Origin: Caulobacteraceae bacterium
Lineage (GTDB): Bacteria; Pseudomonadota; Alphaproteobacteria; Caulobacterales; Caulobacteraceae
NCBI GenBank assembly: GCA_003136615.1
Contig: PLFA01000168.1
Location: forward strand, 230 to 5,901
Direction of reading: 5' to 3'
DNA: 5,672 bases
The number at the start of each line of letters is the position of its first letter. Position 1 is the first letter of the stretch. The position numbers and the translations under genes are program-made. This document shows positions 1 through 5,672 of this stretch, in pieces. The notes beneath the pieces are model-generated. The model was not told where the DNA came from. It worked only from the letters and a program-made list of their open reading frames with translations, and ran no database searches.

Positions 1-713
1 GCGGCGCAGCCGGCCATCAGCTCCGGCAAGTCCTCATAAAGCCGCCAGACCTCGCCCGATGGTCCCCGGCCGTATTTCGGCGGATCGAGAATGATTCCCT
101 GATAGAGTTCGCCACGTCGCACTTCACGTCGCACATAGGCTCTCGCATCTTCGCAGATCCAGCGGATCGGCGCCCGTGCGAGGCCCGCGGTCTGGGCATT
201 GGCCCGCGCCCAGCCCACGGCCTTCTTGGAAGCGTCCAGATGGGTCACCGACGCGCCGCCCGCCGCGGCGACGAGGCTCGCGACGCCGGTATAGCCGAAG
301 AGATTGAGAATCCGCGCACCCGGCGGCCTTTCGGCGAGCGTGTCCGACAGCCACGCCCAGTTGGCGGCCTGTTCCGGAAAGACTCCGAGATGGCGAAAGG
401 CCGTCAGGCGCGCTTCGAATCGGATGTCGCGCCACGCCATGGGCCAGGTCTCGGGCGGAGGACCACCGCGAAAACGCCAGCTTCCCTGATCATCCTCGTC
501 CGCGCCCTCGAACACGGCGTCGGCCATGTCCCAGCTCACCTGGTCCAAGGCTGGCGCCCACAGGCATTGGGGCTCGGGCCTGATGACCTGGACGGGGCCG
601 TAGCTTTCAAGCTTGCGCCCGCCGCCAGTGTCGTGGAGCGTATAGTCATCCCAGGCGGGCGCGCTTAGCGCCAATGGCGCGGCGGCGATTGCGGGCTGGG
701 CTGTGGAACTCAT
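1..713 (-). CDS. Class I SAM-dependent methyltransferase, RlmI/COG1092-like (partial, 3' end off window)
   Basis: The first 237 residues are visible; the C-terminus lies beyond the left edge. The Rossmann methyltransferase core is clear: motif I NLFGYTG at about residues 137-143, the acidic ribose-binding motif LDASKKAV at 159-166, DARAYV at 189-194, and catalytic motif IV ILDPPKYGRGP at 208-218. An NLFxYTG plus DPPK combination is typical of the Methyltrans_SAM / RlmI group, which methylates C5 of cytosine in 23S rRNA or related RNA. The N-terminal part (residues 20-110) does not look like the PUA domain of E. coli RlmI, so this is probably a shorter relative with an unknown RNA target. It acts in the cytoplasm. 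The start is ATG at 713-711: an in-frame TAA at 725-723 blocks any longer form. No strong Shine-Dalgarno precedes it. It is divergent from the TetR gene. The fold is sure; the substrate is not. Confidence 0.88.
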   Translation of the reverse strand, partial: MSSTAQPAIAAAPLALSAPAWDDYTLHDTGGGRKLESYGPVQVIRPEPQCLWAPALDQVSWDMADAVFEGADEDDQGSWRFRGGPPPETWPMAWRDIRFEARLTAFRHLGVFPEQAANWAWLSDTLAERPPGARILNLFGYTGVASLVAAAGGASVTHLDASKKAVGWARANAQTAGLARAPIRWICEDARAYVRREVRRGELYQGIILDPPKYGRGPSGEVWRLYEDLPELMAGCA

Positions 714-722
714 GCTTGCCGC

Positions 723-794
723 TTACCCGCACACCACGGCGAGGGCCAGGGGATGGAGGCTGGCGGAACGCCGCCTCGCGGCCTTGCGGCTCAT
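723..794 (-). CDS. Possible 23-aa upstream/leader ORF of the methyltransferase
   Basis: A 23-codon ORF starts at ATG 794-792 and ends at TAA 725-723, nine bases before the methyltransferase ATG and in the same frame. An AAGGGG Shine-Dalgarno-like sequence lies 8 bases upstream of its start, better than anything in front of the methyltransferase itself. The peptide starts MSRKAARRRSAS and then turns hydrophobic. It could be a leader peptide that couples translation into the methyltransferase, a remnant of an older N-terminus cut off by a stop codon, or chance in GC-rich DNA. I know of no family for it. It overlaps the inverted repeats in the divergent promoter region. Confidence 0.25.
   Translation of the reverse strand: MSRKAARRRSASLHPLALAVVCG
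756..782. promoter_or_regulatory. GC-rich inverted repeats in divergent promoter region, possible TetR operator
   Basis: The gap between the methyltransferase and the TetR gene holds an imperfect palindrome, GAGGC-T-GGCG / CGCC-GCCTC (756-777, three-base centre, one bulged T). It overlaps a second perfect one, GCCGC-CTC-GCGGC (770-782). TetR-family proteins usually bind palindromes beside their own gene, and this is the only intergenic region upstream of the operon, so an operator role is reasonable. Such repeats also arise by chance at this GC content. A weak promoter-like pair for the plus strand, TTGCGG (784-789) and TTAAAC (807-812) with a 17-base spacer, lies just downstream. Confidence 0.3.
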
Positions 795-819
795 GGCGAA
801 TTCCCCTTAAACCAGTGCC

Positions 820-1473
820 ATGATTGACCCGTTGAACCTCGACTCTGAGCTTCGGAGGCCACCGCGATCTGGCCGGAAGGCCAAGGGTGACGGTCATCTT
901 CGCCGGGCGGAAATCCTTCGCGCCGCAGAGCGCATCTTTGTCATCGAGGGCTATGAGGGCGCGACAATTCGCAAGATCGCCGATGAGGTCGGCGTTTCGT
1001 CCACCTGCCTCTATACGCACTTCCGGGACAAGGATGAGATCCTGCTCGAAATCTGCACGGCCGCGCTGGAGGAGCTGCTTGAGCTCAATAGCAAAATCGC
1101 CGCTATGCCGGTGGACGCCGTCGAACGGGCCCGGCTCATGCTGCGGGCCTATATGGAATTCGCCCTACGCAACCCCAATGCCTATCTCCTGGTGTTCTGC
1201 TCGCCGGTGGTCGCGGGGACGCATGAGCGGCCGGCGTCGGCCAAGGAGATTGGCGACAAGTGCCTGGAACGGTTCCTCACGGTTGTGCGGGAGATCGCGG
1301 CGGAGGGGCGGCTGAAGACCGGCGATCCTCATGCGGTTCATCAGGCTCTATGGGCAGCCTGTCATGGCCTGGTGACCCTGATGATCACCAAGCCGGAGCG
1401 CGACTGGGCATCCGCGGAGGGTTTGACGGCGGTTCTGGTTGATGGATTGCTCTTTGGGTTGATCGCGGACTAG
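820..1473 (+). CDS. TetR/AcrR-family transcriptional regulator with WHG-like C-terminal domain
   Basis: A 217-residue protein of normal TetR length. Residues about 25-72 form the DNA-binding domain: helix 1 RRAEILRAAERIF, then IRKIADEVGVSSTCLYTHF with the recognition helix near 59-68, followed by RDKDEILLEI. The rest is a helical ligand-binding and dimerisation domain. The segment LWAACHGLVTL (177-187) resembles the WHG motif of one TetR C-terminal class. It is most likely a dimeric cytoplasmic repressor released by a small ligand that cannot be named from sequence. The ATG at 820 follows an in-frame TAA at 808-810 and lacks a visible Shine-Dalgarno, so a very short-leader or leaderless transcript is possible. 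Its stop codon overlaps the ribosome binding site of the next gene, so it is probably the first gene of the operon and autoregulated. Confidence 0.92.
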   Translation: MIDPLNLDSELRRPPRSGRKAKGDGHLRRAEILRAAERIFVIEGYEGATIRKIADEVGVSSTCLYTHFRDKDEILLEICTAALEELLELNSKIAAMPVDAVERARLMLRAYMEFALRNPNAYLLVFCSPVVAGTHERPASAKEIGDKCLERFLTVVREIAAEGRLKTGDPHAVHQALWAACHGLVTLMITKPERDWASAEGLTAVLVDGLLFGLIAD

Positions 1474-1476
1474 GAG
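1472..1476 (+). promoter_or_regulatory. Ribosome binding site of the DUF2844-type gene
   Basis: AGGAG overlaps the TAG stop of the TetR gene and sits 7 bases before the ATG at 1484. This spacing fixes the start of the small exported protein and supports co-transcription with the regulator. Confidence 0.8.
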
Positions 1477-1483
1477 CGTCGGC

Positions 1484-1951
1484 ATGCGCCTTGGTCTTGT
1501 TATAGCCTGCCTGGCATGGGGGTGCCTGAGCGCGACCTATGCTTCGGCGAGCCTTGGCGGCGGCTATGACAGTGTGGTCTCCGATCGGGCGCATCTTTCG
1601 GCGCGACTGAGGTCAACCACGGTTGCCAATCATCAGGTCCATCGGCTCACCCTGATCAATGGCGCGGTGCGCAAGGAATTCACGGGGGATGACGGGGCGG
1701 TTTTCGCAATCAGCTGGAGCGGCCGCTCCAAACCGGACTTGCGGCAACTTTTGGGCCCCTATTTCTCCCGCTTTCAGGCGCGCACCGCCACCGTTTCCGG
1801 TCGAAGGATCAGACAGGCTCTCGTCGCCCGGCAGTCTGATCTGGTGGTCTATAGCGGCGGGGCCAATGGCGCCTTTTGGGGCTATGCCTATTTGCCGAAG
1901 TCGCTGCCAGGCAACTTTGCCTTAAGCGAATTCAATCCGGCCACCCCATGA
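1484..1951 (+). CDS. Exported DUF2844-type protein
   Basis: A 155-residue protein that I recognise as DUF2844-like; the function is unknown. Residues 1-22 look like a Sec signal peptide, with a hydrophobic core and a probable AxA cut after A22 (YASA/SLGG). The cysteine at 14 is not in a good lipobox, so a soluble periplasmic protein of about 133 residues is expected. Family-like segments are LGGGYDSVVSDRA (24-36), NGAVRKEFTGDDGAVFAISW (59-78), KPDLRQLLGPYF (83-94) and DLVVYSGG...GYAYLP (119-138), close to the mature C-terminus. Its stop overlaps the start of the lipoprotein gene by ATGA, so the two are probably made in linked amounts. From memory, DUF2844 genes commonly sit next to DUF3443 genes in Burkholderia and relatives, as here. 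I infer a dedicated partner such as a chaperone, inhibitor or cofactor; nothing in the sequence proves which. Confidence 0.82.
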   Translation: MRLGLVIACLAWGCLSATYASASLGGGYDSVVSDRAHLSARLRSTTVANHQVHRLTLINGAVRKEFTGDDGAVFAISWSGRSKPDLRQLLGPYFSRFQARTATVSGRRIRQALVARQSDLVVYSGGANGAFWGYAYLPKSLPGNFALSEFNPATP

Positions 1952-3300
1952 TCCGTTCCGCCTGCCTGATCGCCGCCCTGTTTTTCCTGGCCGCATGCGG
2001 CGGCGGGGGCTCGTCTTCAAACGTCACGGGCTCCACGACCGCGGGATCGGGCACGGGGACCGGATCCACGGGATCGTCAGGCGGGAGCGGCTCGGGTTCT
2101 TCTGCCAGTAACACCGCGGTGATCACTGTGGACTCCGGGCCCACGAGCCTGCAGTCCGGCTCCAACGCCTATATCTCGGATAACGTCCCTTACGTAACGG
2201 TGACCCTGTGCGCGCCGGGCAGCACGACCAACTGTCAGACCATTGATCACGTTACGATTGATACCGGGTCCGTTGGCCTGCGCATTCTCGCGCCCGTGCT
2301 CAATGCAAGCCTGCTCTCGGCCCTTCCTCTGGAGACCGACACGCAAGGAAATGCGGTGGGTGAGTGTTATGGCTTCGTCGACAGCTATATGTTTGGCTCG
2401 GTCCGCCAAGGGGACGTCACCGTCGGGAGTAAAAAGGTCTCCAGCATGCCGTTCCTGGCGGTGGCGGATACGGGCCAGTTCAGCACGATCCCGTCACAAT
2501 GCAGCAGCGGCGCCGGCACAAACCAGAACACGGTGAACGCGGCGGGCGCCAATGGTATCCTGGGGATCGGCCTGACGGCCACCGACTGCGGCGTCAGCTG
2601 CACACTGAGCGGCGGTTATTCGGCGGCGATCTACTATGATTGCCCCTCCAGCGGCTGCTCCACCATCATCACCCGGACATCGTCTTCGTCGGCCCCATTT
2701 CAGCAGCTGCCAAATTTCACAGCCGCGCTCAGTGTGGATAATAATGGGGTTCTGGTGAGCCTTCCCGCCGCCACCGCGGGGGGTGAGACCAGCTTGACGG
2801 GGACGCTCTATTTCGGCATCGGCACCGAAACCAACAACGCCCTTGGGTCCGCCACGGTGCTGCCCACGACAACGGATACGTCCCAATTTGGAACGGGCTT
2901 TATCACCGCGAACTTCAACGGCCAGAGCCTCAATCAGAGCTATATTGATAGCGGCACCAATCTCTATCTCTTCAGCGACACCGCCATAACGGGCTGTACG
3001 GGCAGCTATGTGGGCTATTACTGCCCCGCCACGACGGACACCCTCTCTGTCACCCTGCAAGGCCAGAACGGCACAAGCGAGGCCGTGTCGGTCCAGGTCG
3101 CCAATGCCCAAGCGCTTCTCACCACCACATTCTCGGTGCTGCCAGGCTTGGCGGGCGACCCCAATAACTTCTCCGGCGACACCACCGGCTACAGCAACAC
3201 CTTCGCCCTTGGTCTGCCGTTCTTCTACGGCCGCAACATCTTTTTCGGGATCGAGGGCAAGACCGCCGGGACGGTAAGCGGGCCGTTCTTCGCGTTTTAG
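1948..3300 (+). CDS. DUF3443-type lipoprotein, predicted pepsin-like aspartic protease fold
   Basis: A 450-residue envelope protein. Residues 1-17 form a lipoprotein signal ending in FLAAC with lipidated C17; Gly at +2 argues for outer-membrane sorting. Residues 18-55 are a Gly/Ser/Thr linker. The rest resembles DUF3443 and shows, in pepsin order, IDTGSVGLRI (D105), YGF (Y141, possible flap tyrosine) followed by QGDVTVG, NGILGIG (202-208), YIDSGTNLYLF (D334) and LGLPFFYGRNIFFGIEG (421-437). Both aspartates expected of a two-lobed aspartic protease are present, so catalysis is possible but unproven. The mature chain has ten cysteines besides C17, which could form disulfides in the periplasm. 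The start is ATG 1948, not the in-frame ATG at 1876, because it yields the lipoprotein signal and gives an ATGA overlap with the preceding gene. No strong Shine-Dalgarno is seen, which fits translational coupling. Confidence 0.85.
   Translation: MIRSACLIAALFFLAACGGGGSSSNVTGSTTAGSGTGTGSTGSSGGSGSGSSASNTAVITVDSGPTSLQSGSNAYISDNVPYVTVTLCAPGSTTNCQTIDHVTIDTGSVGLRILAPVLNASLLSALPLETDTQGNAVGECYGFVDSYMFGSVRQGDVTVGSKKVSSMPFLAVADTGQFSTIPSQCSSGAGTNQNTVNAAGANGILGIGLTATDCGVSCTLSGGYSAAIYYDCPSSGCSTIITRTSSSSAPFQQLPNFTAALSVDNNGVLVSLPAATAGGETSLTGTLYFGIGTETNNALGSATVLPTTTDTSQFGTGFITANFNGQSLNQSYIDSGTNLYLFSDTAITGCTGSYVGYYCPATTDTLSVTLQGQNGTSEAVSVQVANAQALLTTTFSVLPGLAGDPNNFSGDTTGYSNTFALGLPFFYGRNIFFGIEGKTAGTVSGPFFAF
1999..2112 (+). 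repeat. Low-complexity Gly/Ser/Thr linker-coding tract
   Basis: This stretch encodes residues 18-55 of the lipoprotein, almost entirely Gly, Ser and Thr, with recurring GGATC-like and GGSG-type units. It probably acts as a flexible tether between the lipid anchor and the folded domain. Repetitive DNA of this kind is prone to length variation between strains. Confidence 0.7.
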
Positions 3301-3375
3301 GGCGCCGCCCGAAATGCAGCATTGCTAGTCATGTCGAGACTTGAAGATGACGCGGGAGATGGTCTTGGCGCCCAC
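3301..3375. other. Convergent intergenic gap without a clear terminator
   Basis: The stop codons of the lipoprotein gene and the exported methyltransferase-fold gene face each other across 75 bases. GGGCGCC (3300-3306) and GGCGCCC (3367-3373) are complementary, and AATGCAGCATT (3313-3323) is a short palindrome. Neither is followed by a T-run on either strand. A canonical intrinsic terminator is not visible. Confidence 0.4.
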
Positions 3376-4053
3376 TTAGCCGCCGCAGGCCCTGGCCGCA
3401 TTTGCCGCGCCTAGCTTTGCCGAGGATGGCGGTGCGAAGACGGCGAAATAGCCGAGGCCGCCCCGCAGGGGCTTTAAGTCCATCAACCGGTAACCGGCGG
3501 CGGCGAGCTCGCAGGTCAGGAGCTTTGGCGGAGTTCCATGGGCCCCTGTCGGTCGGTCCAGTTCCTCGATGCCGAGCCGGCCGCCAGGTTTGAACGCCGG
3601 CGCCAACTTGGCCAGCAGGGCCATGGGTTTCTGGATCTCATGGTACATGTGGACCATGATCGCCGCATCGATGGATCCCGGCGGCAATCTGGGATCGCCC
3701 GCGGCGCCTTCCACGATGTCGATATTCTTTAGGCCGGTCTCTTTGACCGTCGCTCTGAGCTGATCCAGATAAGCGGAGGTCACGTCTTCCGCGAAAATCC
3801 GGCCCTTAGGACCAACGAACCTCGCCAAACGCAACGCATCGTAGCCGCTGCCGGCGCCGATATCCGCGACGCGCATCCCTGGGCGCAGGCTCAGACGGGC
3901 GACGATCTGCTCCACCTCGTGGGCGCCGTCGCGGTAGGCGGGATTGCTCCAGATGGGGCTGACGATATCCGCCACGGGTCGAGCGACGTCACCTTGTGGG
4001 GCGGGAGAACCATTCGCCGCAGCGAGGGCGGCGATGAGAAGAATGGCGATCAT
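3376..4053 (-). CDS. Methyltransferase-fold protein with N-terminal signal-peptide-like segment
   Basis: A 225-residue protein with a class I SAM-methyltransferase core: motif I VADIGAGSGYDALRLA (62-77), acidic residues E89/D90 at the end of strand 2, DAAIMVHMYHEI (129-140), and KPGGRLGIEEL (155-165). The first residues, MIAILLIAALAAANGS, form a hydrophobic stretch with a possible AxA cut near residue 13. This suggests Sec export or a membrane anchor, although the n-region lacks a positive charge. The start is secure: GGAG lies 9 bases before ATG 4053 and an in-frame TGA (4062-4060) excludes an upstream start. A GTG at codon 27 could give a cytosolic form but has no well-spaced Shine-Dalgarno. 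SAM is cytosolic, so an exported enzyme would lack its usual donor. Other exported methyltransferase-like families exist, with roles unknown to me. The substrate cannot be named. The C-terminal tail after about residue 208 is Ala-rich and probably disordered. Confidence 0.8.
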   Translation of the reverse strand: MIAILLIAALAAANGSPAPQGDVARPVADIVSPIWSNPAYRDGAHEVEQIVARLSLRPGMRVADIGAGSGYDALRLARFVGPKGRIFAEDVTSAYLDQLRATVKETGLKNIDIVEGAAGDPRLPPGSIDAAIMVHMYHEIQKPMALLAKLAPAFKPGGRLGIEELDRPTGAHGTPPKLLTCELAAAGYRLMDLKPLRGGLGYFAVFAPPSSAKLGAANAARACGG

Positions 4054-4226
4054 CGGCAGTCACTCCAGAGGGAGAGGCAACGATATTTTGGGCTTAAGTT
4101 TGACAGACAGCTGATCAATCTCGCGGCCGCTTCCCCCTCCACCGTTTCCACCTTCGCCAAGGCTTCGGAGGACGGGTCGCGGTTCCCCTCAACCCGCTGC
4201 ACGGGGGAGGAGATAGACTGCGCGCG
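4054..4226. other. Intergenic region with short inverted repeats
   Basis: This is a 173-base gap between two minus-strand genes. It holds CCTTCGCCAAGG (4151-4162; arms CCTT/AAGG) followed by GCTTCGGAGGACGGG, and an imperfect stem GCGGTT/AACCCGC (4179-4184 with 4191-4197) about 30 bases downstream of the transglycosylase stop. No T-run follows the stem in the direction of transcription, so it is at best a weak or Rho-assisted terminator. The A+T-richer part at about 4082-4120 is where a promoter for the exported methyltransferase-fold gene would be expected, but no convincing -35/-10 pair is seen. Confidence 0.4.
4063..4066 (-). promoter_or_regulatory. Ribosome binding site deciding the start of the exported methyltransferase-fold gene
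   Basis: GGAG on the minus strand, 9 bases before the ATG at 4053. It partly overlaps the context of an in-frame TGA (4062-4060), and so supports the form that includes the hydrophobic N-terminus. Confidence 0.7.
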
Positions 4227-5672
4227 TCATCGCCCGCCAGGGGTCGTGGCGAGGGATAGACCACTGCTCCCCGCCACCGGCGCGCCAGTCGCGTCGCTTG
4301 GGGCAGGGGCGACATAGCCGTAGACGCCGCGCTTGAGGTCTGCCCGCAGTGTGAGGGGAGCTTCGCCGCCGTTCAGGCGGGCGCGATAGACCTGGGTCGC
4401 CTCCAGCACACGCATGACATAGTCGCGGGTCTCGGAGAACGGGATGCATTCCACGAAATCCAGTGGATCCGACTCTGAGCCGCGCGGGTCGCCGCAAACG
4501 CTCGTCCACTGGTTCGGGCGGCCGGGCCCGGCGTTGTAGGCGGCGGCGGCGAGGACGTAGGAGCCGCTGAACTGATCCACCAGTTGGCCGAGGAACGCGG
4601 AACCCACCCTCATATTATAGTCGGGATCCTCCAGCCGGCCGGCGCCCAACCCAGAGCGGCGGGCGACGCCACGCGCCGTGGCGGGCATGAGCTGCATCAT
4701 GCCGAGCGCGCCCGTGCCGGACCGCGCCATGGGATCAAAGCTGCTCTCCTGGCGGACGATACCGAGAATGAAAGCGGTCTCCGCGGAGCCTGAGACGTCA
4801 CTGGGCGGCATGCGGACGGGATAGCCGCGCTCCGGCAAAATGAACCCGCGTTTGGCGGCGTTGCGTACGACGCGCATGGTCAGCTCCTGCTCGCCCTGCT
4901 CCTCAGCGAGATCCACAAGCTGAGCCTCGCTAACGGCATCGGGGAGGCTCTCCGAGAGGCCCGTGACGAAGGTGCGGAAACCCTCGTGATTGCCGATACG
5001 CACCAAAAGGCGGGCGGCGGCGACGGCGTCATTGGCCTCGAAGGCGGCTCGGGCGGCGGGTGTTATGACAGGATCATGACCCAGGACAATCTTGGTCTGG
5101 CCGGCTCTGGCGGCTGCCAGTTGTCCATAGAAGGTGGTCTGGTGACGCGCCGCCTGGGCGTAGAAGAGTTGGGCGGCGACGGGATCGCCCTGAGCTTCCG
5201 CCGCGCGGCCCCGCCAGTAGAAGGCGCGGGCCTGGGTGATGGGGGACTGGCTCAAGTTTTCGAGGCGCGCGAAGTGGGCGTCAGCGCGGGCCGGATCCTT
5301 GAGCCGGGAGAGGGCGATCCATCCCGCGAAGAACTGCGCCTCGGCCGCGGCGATCCCGGTGCTGACGCCAGCGTGGGTGGCGGCCTGGTAGGCGCGGTTG
5401 CTATCGCCCATCTGCAGAGCTTCGATGACCAGGGAGCCATGGCGCCAGAGTTTGTCGGCCGCCGCCTCGGACGGCAGCTCGGCGGGCAGGTAGCCCACCA
5501 GAGCCAGCGCGCCATAGACATCGCCCGCATCATGCAGAGCCATAAGCCGCTCATAGATGATCCCCGGGTCCGCCTGATCGGCGGGCGGTAAGGCGGCGAT
5601 GAGGTCGGGGGCGCTGGCGTCCCGACGCTTCAGCGCCATGCGCGCCTGGGCCACCGCCTGACGATCCGGGGG
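4227..5672 (-). CDS. Soluble-type lytic murein transglycosylase, Slt70-like (partial, N-terminus off window)
   Basis: This enzyme cleaves peptidoglycan between MurNAc and GlcNAc with formation of 1,6-anhydroMurNAc, in the periplasm. The reading frame is open to the right edge, so the signal peptide and first helices are missing. A GTG at 5654 is only an internal possibility, and residues below are counted from it. Residues 1-285 are the Ala-rich helical repeat (superhelical U/L-type) region. The GH23 SLT domain covers about 290-425: IVRQESSFDP with catalytic Glu303, GALGMMQLMPATA (315-327), AAAAYNAGPGRP (369-380) and ECIPFSETRDYVMRVL (402-417). All motifs needed for activity are intact. A low-complexity Pro/Ala/Ser/Gly tail (about 449-475) follows. 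At least 481 residues are visible, against roughly 620-690 for full members. The missing N-terminus should therefore be on the order of 100-200 residues. The next gene on this strand is 173 bases away, so an operon is possible but not shown. Confidence 0.93.
   Translation of the reverse strand, partial: PPDRQAVAQARMALKRRDASAPDLIAALPPADQADPGIIYERLMALHDAGDVYGALALVGYLPAELPSEAAADKLWRHGSLVIEALQMGDSNRAYQAATHAGVSTGIAAAEAQFFAGWIALSRLKDPARADAHFARLENLSQSPITQARAFYWRGRAAEAQGDPVAAQLFYAQAARHQTTFYGQLAAARAGQTKIVLGHDPVITPAARAAFEANDAVAAARLLVRIGNHEGFRTFVTGLSESLPDAVSEAQLVDLAEEQGEQELTMRVVRNAAKRGFILPERGYPVRMPPSDVSGSAETAFILGIVRQESSFDPMARSGTGALGMMQLMPATARGVARRSGLGAGRLEDPDYNMRVGSAFLGQLVDQFSGSYVLAAAAYNAGPGRPNQWTSVCGDPRGSESDPLDFVECIPFSETRDYVMRVLEATQVYRARLNGGEAPLTLRADLKRGVYGYVAPAPSDATGAPVAGSSGLSLATTPGGR

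Noticed and set aside
240..668. Plus-strand 142-codon ORF
   Set aside because: It is antisense to the methyltransferase, whose NLFGYTG and DPPK motifs fix the coding strand.
887..1315. Plus-strand 142-codon ORF overlapping the TetR gene
   Set aside because: It is a +1 shadow frame, rich in Arg/Ser/Pro, while the TetR frame has a complete helix-turn-helix.
1876..1947. Upstream in-frame ATG start for the lipoprotein
   Set aside because: It would bury the lipoprotein signal 24 residues in and overlap the small exported gene much further. ATG 1948 gives a proper FLAAC lipobox.
2494..3111. Minus-strand 205-codon ORF inside the lipoprotein gene
   Set aside because: It lies antisense to a protein with clear family motifs, has a low-complexity Arg/Gly/Ala-rich translation and no recognisable domain. 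It is a shadow frame of GC-rich DNA.
3300..3373. GGGCGCC/GGCGCCC as a bidirectional terminator
   Set aside because: The arms are separated by 60 bases and no T-run follows; at this GC content the match is not convincing.
4100..4105. Perfect TTGACA on the plus strand
   Set aside because: No -10-like sequence lies 16-18 bases downstream (it is GC-rich, with GCGGCCGC) and no plus-strand gene follows.
4986..5591. Plus-strand 201-codon ORF
   Set aside because: It is antisense to the helical region of the lytic transglycosylase, Gly-rich, and shows no family signal.

Overview
The window is GC-rich and gene-dense, with short intergenic gaps and alphaproteobacterial-looking proteins. The best guess is an environmental Alphaproteobacterium. 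That placement is an inference from base composition and protein style; no rRNA or other phylogenetic marker is present. No transposase, integrase, tRNA, CRISPR array or phage gene is visible.

Layout: (1) positions 1-713, minus strand, hold the N-terminal 237 residues of a class I SAM-dependent RNA-type methyltransferase that runs off the left edge. A 23-codon upstream ORF lies just before it. (2) Positions 714-819 form a divergent intergenic region with GC-rich inverted repeats. (3) Positions 820-3300, plus strand, look like one three-gene operon: a TetR/AcrR-type regulator, a small exported DUF2844-type protein, and a lipoprotein of the DUF3443 type. The second gene's Shine-Dalgarno overlaps the regulator's stop codon, and genes two and three overlap by ATGA. 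(4) After a 75-base convergent gap, positions 3376-4053, minus strand, encode a methyltransferase-fold protein that begins with a signal-peptide-like segment. (5) Positions 4054-4226 are non-coding. (6) Positions 4227-5672, minus strand, encode most of a soluble-type lytic murein transglycosylase whose N-terminus lies beyond the right edge.

The most interesting unit is the TetR-DUF2844-DUF3443 operon. The DUF3443 protein has two Asp motifs (IDTGSVGL and YIDSGTNL), a NGILGIG segment, a possible flap tyrosine and a C-terminal LGLPFFYGRNIFFGIEG segment. They occur in the order seen in pepsin-type two-lobed aspartic proteases. I infer a lipid-anchored, periplasm-facing pepsin-like protein, possibly an active peptidase. 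Its translationally coupled small exported partner could act as chaperone, inhibitor or cofactor, under control of the TetR protein. Four of the six gene products (the two operon partners, the methyltransferase-fold protein and the transglycosylase) are expected to act in the cell envelope.
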